Below are positions 23,280 through 35,110 of a stretch of DNA of 64,000 nucleotides, in pieces. The notes beneath the pieces are model-generated. The model was given only the letters and a program-made list of their open reading frames with translations, had not been told where the DNA came from and searched no databases. Made by a program: the position numbers and the translations under genes. Origin of the DNA: Alphaproteobacteria bacterium SO-S41 (GTDB lineage: Bacteria > Pseudomonadota > Alphaproteobacteria > Micropepsales > Micropepsaceae); NCBI GenBank assembly GCA_019670725.1, contig AP024629.1, forward strand, positions 620,001 to 684,000, written 5' to 3'. The stretch's first letter is position 1. Each line of letters begins with the position of its first letter.

Positions 23280-23335
23280 TTATTCAGCCGGGGTTCACCC
23301 CGCGCGGCCAATCTCGCGCGCAAAGGAGATCAGTT

Positions 23336-23626
23336 ATGAAACATGTGATTTTGGCGCTCTGCGCCGGTGCCCTCACCCTCTCGGGCGTCGCCCTCGCCGC
23401 GCCGCGCGAACAGAGCCACGCGCCCGTCCAACTCGCCTATGACGTCCAGAAATACTACGTCTACTGCATCGGCGATGAGACCAGCGTCGAGCAGTGGGAC
23501 CTCGAACAGATGAAGGTCCGCCGCGGTTCCGACGTCTGCCTGCTCTACGAGAACACCTCGGCGTCGAGCGCGCAGCAGTGGATGGACAAGAACTTCCCCA
23601 CCCACGAGTGCTTCTGCGACAATTAG
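23336..23626 (+). CDS. Small secreted protein, uncharacterised
   Basis: 96 aa from ATG 23336 with AAAGGAG 8 bases before it. A signal peptide (ILALCAGALTLSGVALA) precedes a mature part of about 75 residues with four cysteines in YVYCIGDET, SDVCLLY and HECFCDN, suggesting two periplasmic disulfides. No family recognised. It follows priA after 56 bp, with a repeat element just downstream. Confidence 0.7.
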   Translation: MKHVILALCAGALTLSGVALAAPREQSHAPVQLAYDVQKYYVYCIGDETSVEQWDLEQMKVRRGSDVCLLYENTSASSAQQWMDKNFPTHECFCDN

Positions 23627-23639
23627 GGCGCTCCACCCC

Positions 23640-23755
23640 GCCCGTCATCCTGAGATGCGAGCGCAGCGAGCCTCGAAGGACGCACGCTGCCTCAGTGTGC
23701 GTGGTTCGAGGCGCCGCGCGTGCCGCGCTGCGCACCTCACCATGGCGGGGCGCAG
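23640..23755. repeat. Intergenic long-hairpin repeat element
   Basis: Begins with CGTCATCCTGAGATGCGAGC and can fold into a long imperfect hairpin: CCTCGAAGGACGCAC pairs with GTGCGTGGTTCGAGG, and TGAGATGCG pairs with CGCACCTCA further out. The text (GAGCGCAGCGAGCCTCGAAG) matches a repeat that I know to be widespread in alphaproteobacterial intergenic regions. It fills the convergent gap between the small secreted protein and the MBL hydrolase. Confidence 0.65.
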
Positions 23756-23770
23756 TGCATTGCTTCGCCT

Positions 23771-24634
23771 CTAAACCTTCAGTCGATACCTACCCTCGTC
23801 GAGCACGATGCGCCCGGCCGTGGGCGCCGGGAAATGCGTGCCGATGACCAGCGCCTCGGACGCCGCGACGTCTGCGACGAAGGCCTGGCGGGTGCGCGCT
23901 GACCAGGCCTGATCGGTATCGAACCCGCTCGACCATTCGGGATGCGCGATCTGGCAGGGGTGATGCATCATATCGCCGGTGATGTAGGCGCGCTTGCCTC
24001 GCGACTGGATCAGCACCGAGACATGGCCGGGCGTATGGCCCGGCGTCGGCACCAGCCGCACGTCGGGCGTCAGCACATGATCCATGCCGACGAGATCGAC
24101 GAGCCCGGCATCGAACAGCGGCTGGACGCTGTCGGCGAGAATCGCCGCGTGCTCGCCCTCGCCGTCATGGTGCGACCAGTGTTCCCATTCGGTCTTGCCC
24201 AGCAGGTAGCGCGCGTTCGGAAAGGTCGGGACCCACTTGCCGTCCACCAGCATCGTGTTCCAGCCGACATGATCGACATGCATGTGCGTGCAGACGACCG
24301 CGGTCACGTCCTCGCGGCGCCAGCCCGAGGCTTCGAAGTCTTTCAAGAACGCCGTCTGGAGATTGTTGAAGAAGGAATGCGCGCGGGGCTTGTCGTTGCC
24401 GACGCAGGTATCGACCACCAGCTTCAGGCCCGGCGCCTCCACCAGCAGCGCATGGATCGACAATTTCACGTAACCGCGTTCGTCCGCGAAATGCGGCTGC
24501 AGCCACGGAATGGTCAGGATGTTCTCCGGCGTCCCGGCTTCCACCATCGACCCCGCCCCGCCGCCGCGCATCGGCGGCGTTTCGAACTCGACGATGCGCG
24601 TCACCTTCACGTCGCCGATGGTCCAACTCAGCAT
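23771..24634 (-). CDS. MBL-fold metallo-hydrolase
   Basis: 287 aa metallo-beta-lactamase superfamily hydrolase. The zinc motif HMHVDHVGW is clear, and later histidines occur in PTPGHTPGHVSV, THFPAPTAGRI. Such proteins include lactonases (quorum quenching type) and thioesterases; the DVRLVPTPGHTPGH layout is common to AttM/AhlD-like lactonases, but the substrate is not established. No signal peptide, so cytoplasmic. Stands next to the ABC-F gene on the same strand with a 35-bp gap. Confidence 0.88.
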   Translation of the reverse strand: MLSWTIGDVKVTRIVEFETPPMRGGGAGSMVEAGTPENILTIPWLQPHFADERGYVKLSIHALLVEAPGLKLVVDTCVGNDKPRAHSFFNNLQTAFLKDFEASGWRREDVTAVVCTHMHVDHVGWNTMLVDGKWVPTFPNARYLLGKTEWEHWSHHDGEGEHAAILADSVQPLFDAGLVDLVGMDHVLTPDVRLVPTPGHTPGHVSVLIQSRGKRAYITGDMMHHPCQIAHPEWSSGFDTDQAWSARTRQAFVADVAASEALVIGTHFPAPTAGRIVLDEGRYRLKV

Positions 24635-24669
24635 GTTCCCTCCCTCGCTTTTGTTCTTTAACGGGGATG

Positions 24670-26268
24670 CTAGGGCCTCGCGCCGCCTTGTCCAGCGAGC
24701 GCGATGGTGCGGGTAACGCCGATCGCCTCCAGGAAATCGGCATCGTGGCTGACCACCAGAAGCGCGCCGTCGTAAGCGTTGAGCCCGTCCTCCATCGCCG
24801 CGATCGAATCGAGATCGAGATGATTGGTGGGCTCATCGAGGATCAGCAGCTGGGGCGGCGACGAGCCGCCCAGCGCGCAGGCGAGACCTGCCCGCAGCCG
24901 CTCGCCGCCGCTGAGCGTCCCCACCTCTTTCAGCGCCGCATCGGCGCGGAAGAGAAAACGCGCCAGTGCCGCGCGGCAGGCATTCTCGCTGTCGGCGGGA
25001 TTGAGGCGGCGGAAATTGTCGCGGATCGTCGCGGTGGGATCGAGCAGCGCGACATCCTGATCCAGCATCGCCGCCCTGACGCCCAGCCGCACCGTCCCGG
25101 CCATCGGCGTCAGCGCGCCGGTGACGAGCCTCAGCAGCGTCGTTTTGCCTGCGCCGTTCGGGCCGCCGATCGCCACCCGCTCAGGTCCCACCAGGTCGAA
25201 CGAGACGTCGCGGATCACCGGCGTTACGCCCGGCCCGCCCGTCATGTCCTTGACGTCCAGCACGATCTTGCCCGGCGCGAGCCCCGTCGAGGGCAGATCG
25301 ACCGCCAATGTCTTCAGCCGTTCGACCCGGGCCCGTGCCGCCTCCAGCGTCTCCGTTGCCGATTCGCGCTGCCGTTCGGCGAGCCGATTGGCGCGCCCGC
25401 CGCTCGCCTCCGCGCGATCCTCGCGCGCGCCCAGCAGGATGCGGGGGATGCCGCCCTTCGCGCCCGCGCGGGCACCGGCCGCATCGCGGCGTGCCTTCTT
25501 CTCGCGCGCAGTCTGCATCTCGCGATCGACCTGTTTCACCCGGCGCTCGGCGCTGTCCAGCGCCTCAGCGGCCAACGCCCGCTCCGCGGCCTTCTGCGCG
25601 GCATAGTCGTCCCAGTTACCGCCATAGATCCGCACGCCCAGGCTGGAGATTTCAACGATCCGGTCCATCTGGCGCAGCAAGGCGCGGTCATGGCTCGCGA
25701 CCACCGCGCCGCCCCGCCAGCGCCCCAGCAGCCGCGCGACTGCCGCCCGGCCTTCGCGGTCGAGATTGTTGGTGGGTTCGTCCAGCAGGATGAGGCCGGG
25801 CGCATCGAAGACGAGCGCCGCCAGCGCAACCCGCGTCCGCTGCCCACCGCTCAGGGTCGCAAGACGGCGAGAGGGCGCAACGTCTTCCAGCCCAACCTCG
25901 TCCAGCGCTTCGGCGAGCCGCGCCTCCAGCGTCCAGTCGGCGTCGGCATCCTCCGGCCGGCCGCTGCCCGCGGCGAGCCGTTCGAGTTGGCGCAGGCCCG
26001 CGGTCGCGCCGAGTGCATCGGCAACAGTCTCGGCGTGATCGGCACCCAGGATCTGGCGCAGCAGCGCGATGCGACCGCTTAGCTGGACGCTTCCTGATGC
26101 CGGCGGCTGGCTGCCGGCGATCAGCCGCAGCAGGGTCGATTTGCCTGCGCCGTTGCGGCCGACAAGGCCGGTGCGTTCAGGTCCGAGGCTGAGGTCGATG
26201 GCGCTGAAAAGCGGGGTGCCGTCAGGCGTCGCGGCGGAGACGGAGCGGAGTTGGGCGAAGGCAGACAT
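24670..26268 (-). CDS. ABC-F family ATP-binding protein
   Basis: 532 aa with two ABC cassettes and no membrane segments, so a soluble ABC-F protein acting on the ribosome rather than a transporter. First cassette: GRNGAGKSTLLRL, signature LSGGQRTRVALAALV, LLDEPTNNLD; second: GGPNGAGKTTLLRL, LSGGERLRAGLAC, ILDEPTNHLD. Between them lies the charged linker (about 200-260) that reaches toward the peptidyl-transferase centre. The ATG at 26268 lacks a ribosome site and sits inside a short overlapping ORF with a strong one (26222-26326), which may control it. Confidence 0.92.
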   Translation of the reverse strand: MSAFAQLRSVSAATPDGTPLFSAIDLSLGPERTGLVGRNGAGKSTLLRLIAGSQPPASGSVQLSGRIALLRQILGADHAETVADALGATAGLRQLERLAAGSGRPEDADADWTLEARLAEALDEVGLEDVAPSRRLATLSGGQRTRVALAALVFDAPGLILLDEPTNNLDREGRAAVARLLGRWRGGAVVASHDRALLRQMDRIVEISSLGVRIYGGNWDDYAAQKAAERALAAEALDSAERRVKQVDREMQTAREKKARRDAAGARAGAKGGIPRILLGAREDRAEASGGRANRLAERQRESATETLEAARARVERLKTLAVDLPSTGLAPGKIVLDVKDMTGGPGVTPVIRDVSFDLVGPERVAIGGPNGAGKTTLLRLVTGALTPMAGTVRLGVRAAMLDQDVALLDPTATIRDNFRRLNPADSENACRAALARFLFRADAALKEVGTLSGGERLRAGLACALGGSSPPQLLILDEPTNHLDLDSIAAMEDGLNAYDGALLVVSHDADFLEAIGVTRTIALAGQGGARP

Positions 26269-26326
26269 GGCGAACCGGGAGATGAGGGACGGGCGGGGCG
26301 GAACGGGCCGGCATCATCTCGATCAT
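26222..26326 (-). CDS. Possible 34-aa leader ORF overlapping the ABC-F start
   Basis: ATG at 26326 is preceded at a good distance by GGGAGA, whereas the ABC-F ATG at 26268 has only CTCCCGGTTCGCC before it. The frame ends with TGA 44 bases inside the ABC-F gene, in another reading frame. The peptide starts MIEMMPARSAPPVPHLPVR and is Pro/Arg-rich, a composition that can slow ribosomes. Leader ORFs with this layout are known for drug-inducible ABC-F genes in Firmicutes; here it is only an inference. Confidence 0.35.
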   Translation of the reverse strand: MIEMMPARSAPPVPHLPVRHVCLRPTPLRLRRDA

Positions 26327-26710
26327 CGGAAATCTCCCAGGGGCGCTTTGGTCGGCTAAAAATATGGCCGGTGCCGCTCCCGGGCAAGCCGGGGTGCGCG
26401 CCGGATGCGGCGTCCATGAAACCGAGTGGAATCAGGGGGATGGCTCACCTCGCCCGCCCGGGCGTCGCGAAGATGTCATCGGCGAGGCGATTATCCGAAT
26501 AACTCAATGACTTAGCGCGTTGTTGCGCGCGCGAAACTCGCATGGTAGAGGCTCGCGCGCGCTGCGGGGGCGGGTGCGACAATTATTCTCGTCCCCCGCG
26601 TGCCTGGCGCAGCTTCCAGCCATCGAAGCTCATGAGTACCGGATGCGCCTCGCGGCGCGCCGCGCACGAAAACCCCGCGCAAATCCGCGCAACGAACGGA
26701 GTTCTGCCCC
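26327..26710. other. Intergenic region between ABC-F leader and atpH
   Basis: Divergent 384-bp gap that must hold the promoters of the ABC-F gene (minus) and atpHAGDC (plus). I see no convincing -35/-10 pair for atpH; TTGTTG at 26520-26525 with TGGTAG 17 bp later is the nearest match. A run AAAAATAT at 26358-26365 is the only AT-rich spot on the ABC-F side. No gene or repeat is apparent. Confidence 0.4.
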
Positions 26711-27262
26711 TTGGCCAAAGCGTCCTCCAGCCTCGCCGCCGAACGCTACGCGCGGGCGCTGTTCGAGCTGGCGAATGAAGAGGGTGCGCTCGACGCCGTC
26801 GCCGGCGACCTCACCGCGCTTGTCGGCCTGATCGACGAGAGCGCCGACCTTGCCCGCCTCGTGCGCTCGCCGGTGTTCAGCCGCGACCAGCAGGGCAAGG
26901 CGATGGCCGAGATCCTGTCGACCGCCGGTGCCGCGCCGCTGACCCAGAAATTCATCGGCCTCGTCGCCGAAAACCGCCGCCTCTTCATGCTGCCGCAGAT
27001 CGCCAAGGCGTTCCGCCTGCTGCTCGCCAAGCAGCGCGGCGAGATCGCCGCCGAAGTGAAGGCCGCGCACCCGCTGACCGACGCCCAGGTCGCCGACCTC
27101 AAGGCGACCCTGAAGGCCGCCTACGGCAAGGAGCCGCAACTCACCGTGAGCGTCGATCCCTCGCTGATCGCTGGCCTCGTCGTGAAGGTCGGCTCCAAAA
27201 TGATCGATTCGTCGCTGAAGACGAAACTGTTGAACCTCAAGACCGCATTGACCGAGGCCTGA
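26711..27262 (+). CDS. atpH: F1F0 ATP synthase delta subunit
   Basis: 183 aa from a TTG start at 26711 ([25 protein letters not shown]), which matches the family N-terminus; no ATG is available nearby in frame. The delta subunit joins F1 to the peripheral stalk. C-terminal [23 protein letters not shown] is typical. First gene of atpHAGDC; atpA starts 6 bases after its stop. Confidence 0.95.
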   Translation: MAKASSSLAAERYARALFELANEEGALDAVAGDLTALVGLIDESADLARLVRSPVFSRDQQGKAMAEILSTAGAAPLTQKFIGLVAENRRLFMLPQIAKAFRLLLAKQRGEIAAEVKAAHPLTDAQVADLKATLKAAYGKEPQLTVSVDPSLIAGLVVKVGSKMIDSSLKTKLLNLKTALTEA

Positions 27263-27267
27263 GCCAA

Positions 27268-28797
<1,530 letters not shown>

Positions 28798-28818
28798 CCG
28801 GCAAAGGGCTGATCGGCC

Positions 28819-31153
<2,335 letters not shown>

Positions 31154-31166
31154 GGATCACCCGTTC

Positions 31167-31571
31167 ATGGCCGAGAAACTCCATTTCGATCTGGTGAGCC
31201 CGGAAAAGCTCCTCTACTCGGCCTCCGCCGACATGGTGGTGGTGCCGGGCAGCGAGGGCGATTTCGGCGTGCTCGCCGGTCATGCCCCGCTGATCTCGAT
31301 CGTCCGCACGGGCATCATCGACGTGAAGGGCTCCGAGGACGGTGCGGATCTGCGCATCTTCGTGCGCGGCGGCCTCGCGGAAGTCACCCCGGCGGGCCTC
31401 ACGGTTCTCGCCGAGGAAGCGATGCCGTTCGAGGACCTGAAGGCGGCCGATCTCGACGCCCGCCTTAGGGATCTTGAGGAAGATTTCGCCGACGCTGCCG
31501 AAGGCCGCACCAAGCGCCATCTCGGCGAAGCGCTCGACCAGCTTCGTCAGGTCCGCGCGCTCGTCGCCTAA
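31167..31571 (+). CDS. atpC: F1F0 ATP synthase epsilon subunit
   Basis: 134 aa. N-terminal beta-sandwich (FDLVSPEKLLYSASADMVVVPGSEGDFGVLAGHAPLIS) and a C-terminal helical hairpin that in the family can inhibit ATP hydrolysis. Last gene of the F1 operon; atpB/E/F are not in the window, as is usual for alphaproteobacteria where F0 is encoded elsewhere. Confidence 0.95.
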   Translation: MAEKLHFDLVSPEKLLYSASADMVVVPGSEGDFGVLAGHAPLISIVRTGIIDVKGSEDGADLRIFVRGGLAEVTPAGLTVLAEEAMPFEDLKAADLDARLRDLEEDFADAAEGRTKRHLGEALDQLRQVRALVA

Positions 31572-31764
31572 CCGTCCGCCTATGCTGGAATCGCGCGGCT
31601 TCCCGCGCATTTCGCCGCAGTGCAGAAATTAACCTCTAAACCCTTCCGGGAACTCGGCAATCCCGGCTCGCGTTAACTTCTGGACGCTTCAAAAGCCGTC
31701 CGCGTTGTGCCATGGTCCCCGCCACAAGGGGTTGGCCGCCAACGAGCGGCACAAGGGATGTACC

Positions 31765-32643
31765 ATGACGAAGGCGGGCTGGACGCTCGACGACATCGCG
31801 TGGGAGCGATTCGACTCGAGCAAGGTGGATGCGGATTTGCTCATGGCGGTGAAAGCCGCCTCGATTGTCGAATACAACGCCTCCGACTATGTCGGCTATC
31901 TCAAGAACGTATTTCCGGACGATCCCAAGCTGCACGAGATCTTCGAGCAGTGGGGCCGCGAGGAGGCGCAGCATGGCATGGCGCTCGGGCGCTGGGTCAA
32001 GCTGGCCGATCCCGACTTCGATTTCGACGCGACCTTCGAGGCCTTCCGCGAGGGCTATACGCCGCCGCATTTCGAGGAGGCCGACGGTTCGGTGCGCGGC
32101 TCCAAGCGGGGCGAGCTGATCGCCCGCTGTGTCGTGGAATCCGGTACGACCTCCTATTATTCCGCCATGCGCGATGCGACCGAGGAGCCCGTCCTCAAGC
32201 AGATCGCGGCGCACATCGCGGGCGACGAGATGCGCCACTGGCGCCTCTTCTTCGATCTCCAGCAGTCGCAGTCCGAGCCGGAACTGAAGTTCTGGAAGAA
32301 GCTGCGCATCGCGGCCGGCCGCTTCAGCGAGGCCGAGGACGACGAGCTCGCCTATGCCTATTACTGCGCGAACACCCCGGCCGACCGGGTAGGCATCGAG
32401 CCGTATGACCGCAAGGCCTGCGTGCGCGCCTACGAACTCCGCGTGCTGCGTCTGTGGCGGCCGAAGCATCTCGACCGCGCCATCGGCATGATCGCCGCCG
32501 CCGTCGGCATGCGGCCGCGCGGCTGGGTCGCGCGCAGCGCCTCGCGCCTCATCTGGACGGCCGTGAAGCTGAAGAATCGCGGCGCCATGCGGGCCGAGGC
32601 CAAGGCCGAAGCGCGCGGCCTGAGGCTCGCCCGCGCCGCCTGA
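31765..32643 (+). CDS. Ferritin-like (acyl-ACP desaturase type) diiron protein
   Basis: 292 aa from ATG 31765, with AAGGGA upstream. Four-helix bundle with a full diiron ligand set spaced as in ferritin-like oxidases: Glu36, Glu67-x-x-His70 (EAQH), Glu125 and Glu155-x-x-His158 (EMRH). This fits soluble diiron carboxylate enzymes such as acyl-ACP desaturases, but the sequence otherwise is not one I can name. C-terminal ~45 residues are Arg/Ala-rich. Followed after 59 bp by the crotonase, so a link to fatty-acid metabolism is possible. Confidence 0.78.
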   Translation: MTKAGWTLDDIAWERFDSSKVDADLLMAVKAASIVEYNASDYVGYLKNVFPDDPKLHEIFEQWGREEAQHGMALGRWVKLADPDFDFDATFEAFREGYTPPHFEEADGSVRGSKRGELIARCVVESGTTSYYSAMRDATEEPVLKQIAAHIAGDEMRHWRLFFDLQQSQSEPELKFWKKLRIAAGRFSEAEDDELAYAYYCANTPADRVGIEPYDRKACVRAYELRVLRLWRPKHLDRAIGMIAAAVGMRPRGWVARSASRLIWTAVKLKNRGAMRAEAKAEARGLRLARAA

Positions 32644-32702
32644 TCCTTGTTGCGCGGCCCCGTCCGGGCGATGCTCTCTTCCATAAGACATGGGAGAGAG
32701 AC

Positions 32703-33443
32703 ATGAGCGACCTCGTAGTGCGCAGCGACAAGGACGGCGTCGCGACGCTGACGCTGAACCGGCCTGACAAGCTGAATGCCCTCAATGTCGAGCTGTTCTC
32801 GGCGCTCGATGCGCATGTCCGCGATATCCAGAAAAATCCGGTCGCCATTGTCGTGCTGCGCGGTGCGGGGCGCTGCTTTTCGGCGGGGCACGATCTCGGC
32901 GATATCGCGGCGGGCGAGAAACTGCCCAAGCCGCATTTCCAGTCGAACGTGATCGAGCGGCTCGCGGACCTGCCGCTGCCGGTCATCGCGGCTGTGCATG
33001 GTCATTGCTACACCGGCGCGCTGGAGCTGGCGCTGGTCGGCGATATCATCTTCGCCTCGGCCAATGCGAAGTTCGGCGACACCCACGCCAAATGGGCGCT
33101 GACCCCGGTCTGGGGTCTCAGCCAGCGCCTGCCGCGCCGGATCGGCACCTACAAGGCGCGCGAGATGATGTTCACCTGCCGCACCTATTCGGGCACCGAG
33201 GCGGCCGCGATGGGGCTCGCCAACATGTGCGTGCCGGATGCCGATTTCGAAAGCGGGCTCGCGGCGCTGACGGCGGAGATCGCGGCCAATTCATCGTTCA
33301 GCCATGCCGCCAACAAGCGCCTGTTGCGTGAAACCGACGGCCTGCCGCTCGCGACAGGCCTCGCGCAGGAGGTCTATCGCGGCGAGGGCCGCGGCCCCGA
33401 TATGGAAGCGCGGATCGGCGCCTTCACGCGCCGCAAGTCATGA
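32703..33443 (+). CDS. Enoyl-CoA hydratase/isomerase (crotonase) family protein
   Basis: 246 aa from ATG 32703, preceded by GGGAGAGAG. Oxyanion-hole text GRCFSAGHDLGDIAAG and the helix HGHCYTGALELALVGDIIFAS are present. The position where classical hydratases carry their second catalytic Glu (consensus FG..E) reads KFGDTHAKWALTP here, so one acid may be missing and the reaction may differ from hydration. Start-stop overlap with the acyl-CoA dehydrogenase gene (ATGA) indicates coupled expression. Confidence 0.87.
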   Translation: MSDLVVRSDKDGVATLTLNRPDKLNALNVELFSALDAHVRDIQKNPVAIVVLRGAGRCFSAGHDLGDIAAGEKLPKPHFQSNVIERLADLPLPVIAAVHGHCYTGALELALVGDIIFASANAKFGDTHAKWALTPVWGLSQRLPRRIGTYKAREMMFTCRTYSGTEAAAMGLANMCVPDADFESGLAALTAEIAANSSFSHAANKRLLRETDGLPLATGLAQEVYRGEGRGPDMEARIGAFTRRKS

Positions 33444-34600
33444 ACGCGGACGCGGAATTCCGCGCCGAGGTCAGGGCGTTTCTCGCGGCGAAACTGACGC
33501 CTGACCTGCGCGAGGCCGGACGGCTGTGCGCCGGCATCTATAGCGACCGACCCGTCGCGCAGCGCTGGCTCGCGATCCTCAACGCGCGCGGCTGGTCGGT
33601 GCCGCGCTGGCCGGTCGAGCATGGCGGCACGGGCTGGAGCGAGGTGCAGCATGCGATCTTCGCGGCCGAACTCATTGCCGCCGAAGCGCCGCCCGTTACG
33701 CCCAATGCGACGGGCATGCTGGGGCCGGTGCTGATCGAGTACGGCACCGAGGCGCAGAAGGCGTACTTCCTGCCGCGCATCCGCTCCGGCGAGGACTGGT
33801 GGGCGCAGGGCTATTCGGAGCCGGGGGCCGGCTCCGATCTCGCGCGGCTGCAATGCCGGGCGGAGCGGCAGGGCGATCACTACATCATCAACGGCTCGAA
33901 GATCTGGACGACGCATGCGCACTGGTCGAACCGCATCTTCTGCCTGGTGCGCACCCGCACCGACGGCAAGGCGCAAGAAGGGATCAGCTTTCTCCTGTTC
34001 GATCTCGATCTGCCCGGTATCGAGATCCGGCCGCTGATCTCGATCTCCGGCGATCATGAGTTCAACGAGGTGTTCTTCAGGGATGTGCGCGTCCCCGCCG
34101 AGGGGCTGGTCGGCGAAGAGAATATGGGCTGGACCGTCGCGAAGTTCCTGCTGAGGCACGAACGCAGCTCGCAATACGCGCCGCGCTTGCGTAATCAGCT
34201 GCGCCAGCTCCGCGCGATGGCGGCGGCGCGCGAGGTCGATGCCGCCAGCGTGGGGCTCGATGCCGCCGCCGTCGCGCTCGACGTGCTGGAGGCGCAGGAG
34301 TTTCGCATTCTCGATGCGGTCGGCCGCGGCGCCTCGATGGGCGTCACGAGTTCGATGATGAAGGTGCAGGGCACCGAGCTGCGCCAGCGGCTGGACGAGA
34401 TCGGCATCGAACTCGCGGGCGCCTATAGCGCGGCGGATCAATCGAAGGCGCTGGTGGGACTGCGCGCGAACGATGCGGTAGGGCCGGCGGATGGGTTCAC
34501 CGCGATGTCGCGCTATCTCAACGACCGGGCCGCCTCGATCTATGCGGGCTCCAACGAAATCCAGCGCAACATCATCGCCGGACAGGGTCTGGGGCTCTAG
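33440..34600 (+). CDS. Acyl-CoA dehydrogenase family protein
   Basis: 386 aa flavoenzyme. Family text YSEPGAGSDLARLQCRAER (substrate/FAD binding) and the C-terminal RYLNDRAASIYAGSNEIQRNIIAGQGLGL. Probably oxidises an acyl-CoA to the enoyl-CoA that the neighbouring crotonase can use. The length is standard. Its last 4 bases overlap the end of the oppositely oriented rppH. Confidence 0.92.
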   Translation: MNADAEFRAEVRAFLAAKLTPDLREAGRLCAGIYSDRPVAQRWLAILNARGWSVPRWPVEHGGTGWSEVQHAIFAAELIAAEAPPVTPNATGMLGPVLIEYGTEAQKAYFLPRIRSGEDWWAQGYSEPGAGSDLARLQCRAERQGDHYIINGSKIWTTHAHWSNRIFCLVRTRTDGKAQEGISFLLFDLDLPGIEIRPLISISGDHEFNEVFFRDVRVPAEGLVGEENMGWTVAKFLLRHERSSQYAPRLRNQLRQLRAMAAAREVDAASVGLDAAAVALDVLEAQEFRILDAVGRGASMGVTSSMMKVQGTELRQRLDEIGIELAGAYSAADQSKALVGLRANDAVGPADGFTAMSRYLNDRAASIYAGSNEIQRNIIAGQGLGL

Positions 34601-35097
34601 CGGAGGCGCGCCGCAATGGGCGCGAACTCCGCGACGATCGCCTCGTAGATCGCGCGCTTGAAGGGCACGATCAGCTTCGGCAAATCTTCCAGCGGCGCCC
34701 ATTTCCAGGCGTCGAATTCGGGGTCGTGCAGGTCGAGCTTCACGTCGGCGTCGCGGCCGGTGAAACGGGCGGCGAACCATTTCTGCCGCTGGCCGCGAAA
34801 CTTGCCTTTCAGCGCAACACCCATCAATTCGGGCGGCAGGTCGTAGGTCAGCCAGTCCTTCGACTCCGCCACGATCTCGGCTGCGGTGATGCCGGTTTCC
34901 TCGCGCAGTTCGCGCAAGGCGGCGGCGCGTAGGTCTTCACCGTCGTCGACGCCGCCCTGCGGCATCTGCCAGGCCTCGCCACCCTGATTGACGGTCTCGC
35001 GATCGATCCGCCGCCCGACAAAGGCGAGGCCCTTGGGGTTCAGCAGCATCACGCCGACGCAGGGGCGATAGGGCAGGTCTTCGGGGCGCTTCGTCAT
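34597..35097 (-). CDS. rppH: RNA pyrophosphohydrolase
   Basis: 166 aa Nudix hydrolase that removes pyrophosphate from the 5' end of mRNA before RNase E decay. The Nudix box is complete: GGVDDGEDLRAAALREL with REETGI. N-terminal YRPCVGVMLLNPKGLAFVGRR and KWFAARFTG fit RppH. Last gene of the minus-strand run that begins at rplU. Confidence 0.93.
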   Translation of the reverse strand: MTKRPEDLPYRPCVGVMLLNPKGLAFVGRRIDRETVNQGGEAWQMPQGGVDDGEDLRAAALRELREETGITAAEIVAESKDWLTYDLPPELMGVALKGKFRGQRQKWFAARFTGRDADVKLDLHDPEFDAWKWAPLEDLPKLIVPFKRAIYEAIVAEFAPIAARLR

Positions 35098-35110
35098 GAA
35101 GCGCGGTCTA

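Noticed and set aside
24667-26082. Plus-strand frame of 471 codons over the ABC-F gene
   Set aside because: Antisense shadow; the ABC-F reading is complete with two ATP-binding cassettes.
31593-31612. Short hairpin GCGCGG-CTTC-CCGCGC after atpC
   Set aside because: Only 6 bp, followed by ATTTCG without a real T-run; not enough to call a terminator.
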